A program made the position numbers and the translations under genes. A stretch of DNA of 10,073 bases from UBA3103 sp002365855 (GTDB lineage Bacteria > Bacillota > Desulfotomaculia > Desulfotomaculales > Pelotomaculaceae), in assembly GCA_030627625.1 (NCBI GenBank), contig DAOURR010000072.1:1-10073 (forward strand), read 5' to 3'. A model generated the notes under the pieces. The model worked only from the letters and a program-made list of their open reading frames with translations. It was not told the DNA's origin and did no database searches. Numbering within the stretch: the stretch's first letter is position 1; the number at the start of each line of letters is the position of its first letter. Shown in pieces: positions 6,531 to 10,073 of this stretch.

Positions 6531-6830
6531 CTACGCTTTGACGTAATCCAAATTAGAAAGCAACGCCATTATAAATGAAGACCTGTACCTGGCCGTACCG
6601 GGAATATCATCGGCAACAATCCATCATTGTTTGCTCGCCAAAGCCAGCCAGGCGTCTTCAATCCATTCTTTTCTCACCAACTGCAACCTGCTTTTATCGG
6701 TTGTAACCAGTAGGCCTTCAGGCACAATTTTTTCGATAACATTAATTTTCTTGTTTGATATGGTTTCAATTCTTTTATTAGTGTCAATCAGCTTGATAAT
6801 ATCTTTCCAGACATTTTCAAAACTCTTCAT
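6531..6830 (-). pseudogene. small unrecognised protein, interrupted by an in-frame TGA
   Basis: From the ATG at 6830 the frame gives 68 residues (MKSFENVWKDIIKLI to DAWLALASKQ) and stops at TGA 6626-6624. The same frame then continues for 30 codons as WIVADDIPGTARYRSSFIM, then ALLSNLDYVKA, to a TAG at 6533-6531. The extension looks coding: IPGxARYRSSFIMALL resembles the end of small DNA-binding-like modules seen beside nuclease genes, and the expected length is then about 99. I therefore read it as one gene with a nonsense change, though a 68-residue protein might still be made. The start has only a weak GGGGG ribosome site. It lies 69 bases after the 6900 nuclease stop, in the same direction. 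Function is unknown. Confidence 0.5.
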
Positions 6831-6899
6831 GTTTTCGCCCCCGTAACCTTTGCCTTAGCCGCTCCCTTAACAAACACTTCCAAGAATATACACGGATTT

Positions 6900-7739
6900 T
6901 TACAGGTCAAGCTTAAGCCTCTTCACCGACAAAGCAGGGTGAAGTCTTTTCAGATTATTTATCTGTGCTTGCGCGACTCCTGAATAGCCGACTACGACAA
7001 CACAGCCGCTTATTTGAGGCATTATCTCAATTCGCTCATATGACGGCTTGGAGAATAAGCCTAATTTTTTCTGTTGGCAGTAGTTCTTTTCATAACAGTA
7101 TTTGTACTCATAAAATTGGTTTCTGATATGAGACACGTAAAAGTCCAGCTGCTCTGCAACTTTTTCACTCAGTTCAGGGCTGTTGCCCAGCTTGACTTCT
7201 ATTACCAAAAAGCCGAATTTCCGGGATTCCACCTGCTTTAATGCCAGGAGGTCCATCCTCTTCAGCCTTAATTGTTCATCGGTCACCTGCCTGTCTATGA
7301 TAACCAGGTCTTCCCTGTCCATATTGTCGGTAATGATCATCTGCTCGAAGGTTATTTCCTCGCCGTTGTTTACAGCCTTTATTCTTGAGCAGAATTCGTC
7401 CAGATACTTTTTCTGAAACAGCGGTTGCAATTGATCGCTTTTGACCGCTAATGATACATATCCGCCTGCTAAATCTTTTTTACTCATGCTAAAACGTGTA
7501 TCTTTATCTGCTCTGGTGTCTGAAAAAAACTTTTTATGTATTTGTACGGTGTACCCTTTTTGAGGATTTTCAAAGCTGACCTTCGCCAGGCTGTTGCCTT
7601 TATAGTAAAAGTTAAAGCCATTGTCGCGCAGGGCCAGGTAGAATTCCCCGTTGGAGTTATTAATAGTCTTTAGCAAAAAATTTAAATCACTCTGCATCCT
7701 TGAAAAATTATCGTCATCAAAAAACCTCTTGATAGCCAT
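6900..7739 (-). CDS. PD-(D/E)XK-type nuclease, unnamed family
   Basis: A 279-residue soluble protein. Counting from a TTG at 7745, the nuclease core is RMDLLALK (Asp165) followed by FLVIEVKLGN (Glu183 and Lys185), then QLDFYVSHI, the D...ExK plus Q-helix pattern of PD-(D/E)XK nucleases. Before it is a roughly 150-residue N-terminal domain with alternating strands (FYLALRDNGFNFYYKG, GYTVQIHKKFF), possibly a substrate-sensing domain. The C-terminus ends in a Val-rich strand (CVVVVGYSGVA) and a basic tail. I choose the ATG at 7739 because GAGGTG lies 8 bases before it; the TTG at 7745 is only 2 bases from that site. It sits 72 bases after the 7812 gene stop. The fold is well supported; the target and family name are unknown. 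Confidence 0.75.
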   Translation of the reverse strand: MAIKRFFDDDNFSRMQSDLNFLLKTINNSNGEFYLALRDNGFNFYYKGNSLAKVSFENPQKGYTVQIHKKFFSDTRADKDTRFSMSKKDLAGGYVSLAVKSDQLQPLFQKKYLDEFCSRIKAVNNGEEITFEQMIITDNMDREDLVIIDRQVTDEQLRLKRMDLLALKQVESRKFGFLVIEVKLGNSPELSEKVAEQLDFYVSHIRNQFYEYKYCYEKNYCQQKKLGLFSKPSYERIEIMPQISGCVVVVGYSGVAQAQINNLKRLHPALSVKRLKLDL

Positions 7740-7811
7740 TTTCAAGGCACCTCATTATCCAATATTACATCACCGTGAAATGCAACTGTGCCGACGTGGA
7801 GATTGCTTACC

Positions 7812-8264
7812 CTAAGGCATATACTTTCTAAAAACTTCCCAGTTGTTTTCCCAGTTTTTATTTAGCTTTTCGACTGTAAATCTGCGCGCTTTATCACTGG
7901 TCCCGTGGGCGCCGTGCTGAATGCAGGCTTCTCCAACTTCTTTCTTTGCAGCTATCCAATACCTGGGGCTTTGGTTTTCCTTCGGCGAACCCAGCCAGAC
8001 AAACACGACAAACTGATTGGCCGGTGAATTGATCCATCCTTCGTTTGATTCATTCAATAAGAACGAATGGGACCTGTCGGGATGGCAGGCCTTGACTTGA
8101 ATGTAGCATAATTCTGTCCCTGCCTTGTTGCCAGCCAGTATATCGTCATCAGAAAAATTCTCAGGCAGCAGGGAATTGGGGATGCCTCTCTTTGACAGCT
8201 CTGCTGCGACATATAATTCGCCGGCATGCCCACCTAGTTTTTTGATCCACTGCGGTGTTGCCAT
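7812..8264 (-). CDS. small PD-(D/E)XK-like protein (DUF4365-like)
   Basis: A 150-residue protein that reads as a compact PD-(D/E)XK-like domain: GELYVAAELSKRG with Glu16, then DDDILAG with Asp41, then CYIQVKAC with Gln56 and Lys58. The E...D...QxK order is that of Holliday-junction-resolvase-like and DUF4365-like proteins, where Gln may replace the usual Glu. The middle contains NQFVVFVWLG and a Trp-rich C-terminus (NWENNWEVF). The start ATG at 8264 has AAGGAG about 8 bases upstream. It is the first gene of the minus-strand nuclease run and carries the only clear promoter signals for it. It probably processes DNA or supports recognition in a defence locus; this role is inferred. Confidence 0.72.
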   Translation of the reverse strand: MATPQWIKKLGGHAGELYVAAELSKRGIPNSLLPENFSDDDILAGNKAGTELCYIQVKACHPDRSHSFLLNESNEGWINSPANQFVVFVWLGSPKENQSPRYWIAAKKEVGEACIQHGAHGTSDKARRFTVEKLNKNWENNWEVFRKYMP

Positions 8265-8292
8265 AACAATATCTCCTTATTAAGATTTAAGA

Positions 8293-8298
8293 ATTATA
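8293..8298 (-). promoter_or_regulatory. -10 box of the nuclease cluster
   Basis: A perfect TATAAT on the minus strand, about 28 bases upstream of the ATG at 8264. No good -35 hexamer sits 16-18 bases before it, so the promoter may be weak or need an activator bound at the palindrome just upstream. Confidence 0.45.
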
Positions 8299-8325
8299 TT
8301 CCACTAATACCCTAAATTTCCTCCA

Positions 8326-8350
8326 AATTTCATGCTTTTCCCATGAAATT
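8326..8350. repeat. perfect palindrome upstream of the nuclease cluster
   Basis: AATTTCATG (8326-8334) and CATGAAATT (8342-8350) are perfect 9-bp arms around a 7-base centre. No T-run follows on either strand, so it is not a terminator. It lies about 30 bases upstream of the TATAAT box at 8293-8298, over and beyond the -35 position. That is where a dimeric regulator would bind. Confidence 0.6.
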
Positions 8351-8468
8351 GCCAGCAACCCGCTAGATAGGATTCACTCAGACAAAAAATATGGCCTGTT
8401 TTAATGCCACAAAACATCAAAATAACATTTTTTCCCATAATTTATCTTCTACATTTTTATTCTATAAT

Positions 8469-8994
8469 CTATAATGCTTCCTTTTTTGCCACCAGCCGGG
8501 TGACATCCTTGGTCTTTTCCCACTGGCCCTGGATAGTCCGGCTCTGCTGCGCCACCCAGGTCAGCGCGTGGCAGGTGTGATATATATTGCCTGCATACTC
8601 CGGCGCTAGGGACCTGCTTCAGGACTTTCATTGCGTACTGCCAGGGCTTCATCCTGGGCTGGCCCGGCAAAACGGCCGCATCAAACCCGGTAAGGCAGAT
8701 ATGCAGCACCCTGGCTGCCTGGTGGTTGCCCCAGAGCCCGGCCACCTCACCGTCAATCCAGGAATACAGTTTGTCTACCCCCGCCTTTTGATTCAGCATG
8801 GCCGCGAGATCCCCGCTTCTTCTTTGAAAGCGGACCTCCAAACCGAAACTAGATACTCCGCTTCGACAAAAAAGTGGGATTTCCTTCCAAATATAGCTCT
8901 CAATATAATCTAAAAGTGTACAGGGCTTTCTTTTTTCTCTTTTTTGTTCCTTTTCAAATTTTGGCAGTTCTATATCAATATGTATTTTTAACAC
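8469..8994 (-). pseudogene. unrecognised protein gene with a one-base frameshift
   Basis: From a GTG at 8994 the frame reads MLKIHIDIELPKFEKEQKRE, then YIESYIWKEIPLFCRSGV, and is coherent to MKPWQYAMKVLKQV near 8612. Beyond that the same frame turns into Pro/Gly-rich nonsense. The neighbouring frame gives LAPEYAGNIYHTCHALTWVA and QWEKTKDVTRLVAKKEAL and ends at TAG 8471-8469. Removing one base from the GGG run at 8609-8611 joins the two into about 174 residues. There is no clear ribosome site before 8994, and a TAA lies directly before the GTG. The GC-rich second half contrasts with the AT-rich start. I recognise no family. It reads in the same direction as the nuclease run, with about 200 bases between them. 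Confidence 0.5.
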
Positions 8995-9311
8995 TTATAA
9001 TTGAATTGATATAATTGAGAAACCGTGCATGAGTTAACAGTAATAGACGTTTTTTAGAGGTTACACAAATTAGAGATAGGTGCTTTGCGTAAGAATAGTT
9101 AGGATGTAAGAAGCCCTGATGGTTAAACTTTGCTTTATAATAAGAAATAGGGGAAAATTTGTTCGATTGTTTTATTTCTTTAAAGGAAATCCATAATTTT
9201 TATTGTAAAATAAATTAAACAAACTTTGAGAAACCATAAAAAGGATTTTGTAAAATATTGACGCGATAAACCTTATGGCCCTAAACATATGTAAGTAAAG
9301 GATAAATCTTT
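8995..9311. other. AT-rich intergenic spacer with a possible promoter for vsr
   Basis: No convincing reading frame in either direction. A possible plus-strand -35 TTGACG at 9258-9263 has only a poor -10 (TAAACA near 9282-9287) at 18-base spacing. An AAAGGA ribosome site (about 9297-9302) precedes the GTG at 9312. The 9-mer TGAGAAACC occurs twice (9016-9024 and 9227-9235), which may be chance. The spacer separates the minus-strand genes from the plus-strand methylation genes. Confidence 0.4.
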
Positions 9312-9744
9312 GTGGTTAAGTCGGAACCGGTTAAAATCAAAAGAGATAATTCAGCTATCATGCGGAAAGTTCATTCAAGCAATACGGCTCCTGAAATGAT
9401 ATTTCGCAAGGCCCTTTGGGCGCGAGGGCTTCGCTATAAAATATGTCCTGCGGATTTACCCGGAAAACCTGACATTGTTTTACGTCAAAACGATTAGTAA
9501 TTATTATAGACGGGGATTTTTGGCACGGCGGCCAGTGGCGAAAAAGAAATCTATCGGCGCTGGAAGAACAATTTCAGGAAACAGGCTCCAAAGATTATTG
9601 GCTAAAAAATTTCGGCGTAATATGAGCCGGGATTGCGCTGCGACGGCTTCTCTTCTATCTAAAGGATAGACCGTCCTTCGCTTTTGGGAAAGTGAGGTTA
9701 GAAAAAACTTGGGGAATTGCGTAGATTTAGCTTTAGAGGCCGCG
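9312..9744 (+). pseudogene. vsr: Vsr-type very-short-patch repair endonuclease, broken
   Basis: Vsr nicks DNA at T:G mismatches left by deamination of 5-methylcytosine. From the GTG at 9312 the frame reads IMRKVHSSNTAPEMIFRKAL, LRYKICPADLPGKPDIVLRQND and stops at 9497. One frame over comes VIIIDGDFWHGGQWRKR to KDYWLKNFGVI, stopping near 9630. A third frame (from about 9610) reads KFRRNMSRDCAATASLLSKG, amber TAG at 9667-9669, then TVLRFWESEV. All family landmarks are present: Glu after APE, Asp of KPDIV, DGDFWHG, RNMSRD and RFWE. The losses are a T near 9494, an A in the A-run near 9606-9611, and Trp to TAG where homologues have GW. The last frame runs without a stop into the methyltransferase gene. 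Confidence 0.85.
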
Positions 9745-10073
9745 ATGGAAGGCGCTGAGACTAATCCATTTTCTCTTATCCCTCAGAAAACATTCGCTGA
9801 GTTTTTCGCAGGAATAGGGTTGATGAGAATGGGCTTGGAACAAAAAGGCTGGAATATCTCTTTTTCCAACGACATTGATCCACAGAAATATGAAATGTAC
9901 AAAGCGCAATTCAACGACGCCGACGAACATTTCGCATTGGGTGATGTTCATAAAATTCCAGCTGATTCAGTGCCGACGGTCACATTAGCGACAGCTTCAT
10001 TCCCATGTAATGACCTTTCGCTGGCCGGCTCCCGTAGCGGCTTGTGTGGAAGCCAATCTTCCGCCTTCTGGGG
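9745..10073 (+). CDS. C5-cytosine DNA methyltransferase, N-terminal part (runs off the window)
   Basis: The first 109 codons of a DNA (cytosine-5) methyltransferase, which transfers a methyl group from S-adenosylmethionine to cytosine in a specific site. From the ATG at 9745: motif I FAEFFAGIGLMRMGLE (17-32, SAM-binding F-x-G-x-G), motif II SNDID (41-45), and motif IV ATASFPCNDLSLAG with the catalytic Cys88 in Pro-Cys. No stop occurs before the edge. A GAGG site lies about 5 bases before the ATG. The same frame is open upstream through the last part of vsr to 9670, so a Vsr-methyltransferase fusion is possible, but the ribosome site and the natural end of Vsr near here favour separate genes. 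The methylation site cannot be told because the recognition domain lies outside the window. Confidence 0.85.
   Translation, partial: MEGAETNPFSLIPQKTFAEFFAGIGLMRMGLEQKGWNISFSNDIDPQKYEMYKAQFNDADEHFALGDVHKIPADSVPTVTLATASFPCNDLSLAGSRSGLCGSQSSAFW

Noticed and set aside
6624..6626. Selenocysteine at the in-frame TGA
   Set aside because: No convincing stem-loop with the right spacing follows the TGA, and the residue is not in a redox motif. A nonsense change is simpler.
9016..9235. TGAGAAACC direct repeat in the spacer (9016-9024 and 9227-9235)
   Set aside because: Only two copies of nine bases in AT-rich DNA with no regular spacing, so chance is likely. It is not a CRISPR array.
9475..9669. A separate 64-residue gene at 9475-9669
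   Set aside because: Its first half is the wrong frame of vsr; only the second half is coding, as part of the frameshifted endonuclease.

Overview
The window looks like an accessory, partly decayed stretch of a mid-GC Clostridia-type Firmicute genome. Strong AGGAGG-like ribosome sites, a CBO0543-family membrane protein, and the style of the HNH and helicase genes fit a Peptococcaceae/Desulfotomaculum-like host. That assignment is inference; there is no rRNA or housekeeping gene to settle it. Base composition changes abruptly between genes, and many genes are truncated or frameshifted, as expected for a defence or mobile island.

Left part (1-1206, + strand): an unrecognised 3' gene scrap, an intact CBO0543-type membrane protein (307-834), and the C-terminal coiled-coil end of a large serine recombinase (842-1206) with a frameshift. 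Next comes the one clearly working module, a minus-strand metal-efflux operon (3523 to 1327): a heavy-metal P1B ATPase without an N-terminal metal-binding domain, followed by a CsoR-type metal-sensing repressor. A TTGACT-18-TATAAT promoter and an 11-bp-arm inverted repeat overlapping its -10 box lie upstream, consistent with autoregulation by CsoR.

Middle (3626-5360): a terminator, an intact BrnA/CopG-type antitoxin, and a sharp junction near 4174-4186. There the C-terminal tail of a BrnT-like toxin (- strand) meets an AbiEii-type nucleotidyltransferase toxin (+ strand), and both have lost their 5' ends. A long bidirectional hairpin terminator follows, then an unidentified gene tail and a fragment that looks like the end of an IS256-type insertion sequence. 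This fragment interrupts a RecQ-like helicase gene inside its Walker A motif.

Right-centre (5361-8264, - strand): a run of nuclease genes read in one direction: a small PD-(D/E)XK-like protein, a second PD-(D/E)XK nuclease, a small protein with an in-frame TGA, an HNH endonuclease and the broken helicase. They are probably one former defence cluster. A perfect 9-bp-arm palindrome and a TATAAT box sit upstream of its first gene. Right end: an unrecognised frameshifted gene (8469-8994), about 300 bp of AT-rich spacer, a vsr mismatch-repair endonuclease with two frameshifts and an amber codon, and, in the same final frame, the intact start of a C5-cytosine DNA methyltransferase that runs off the window.
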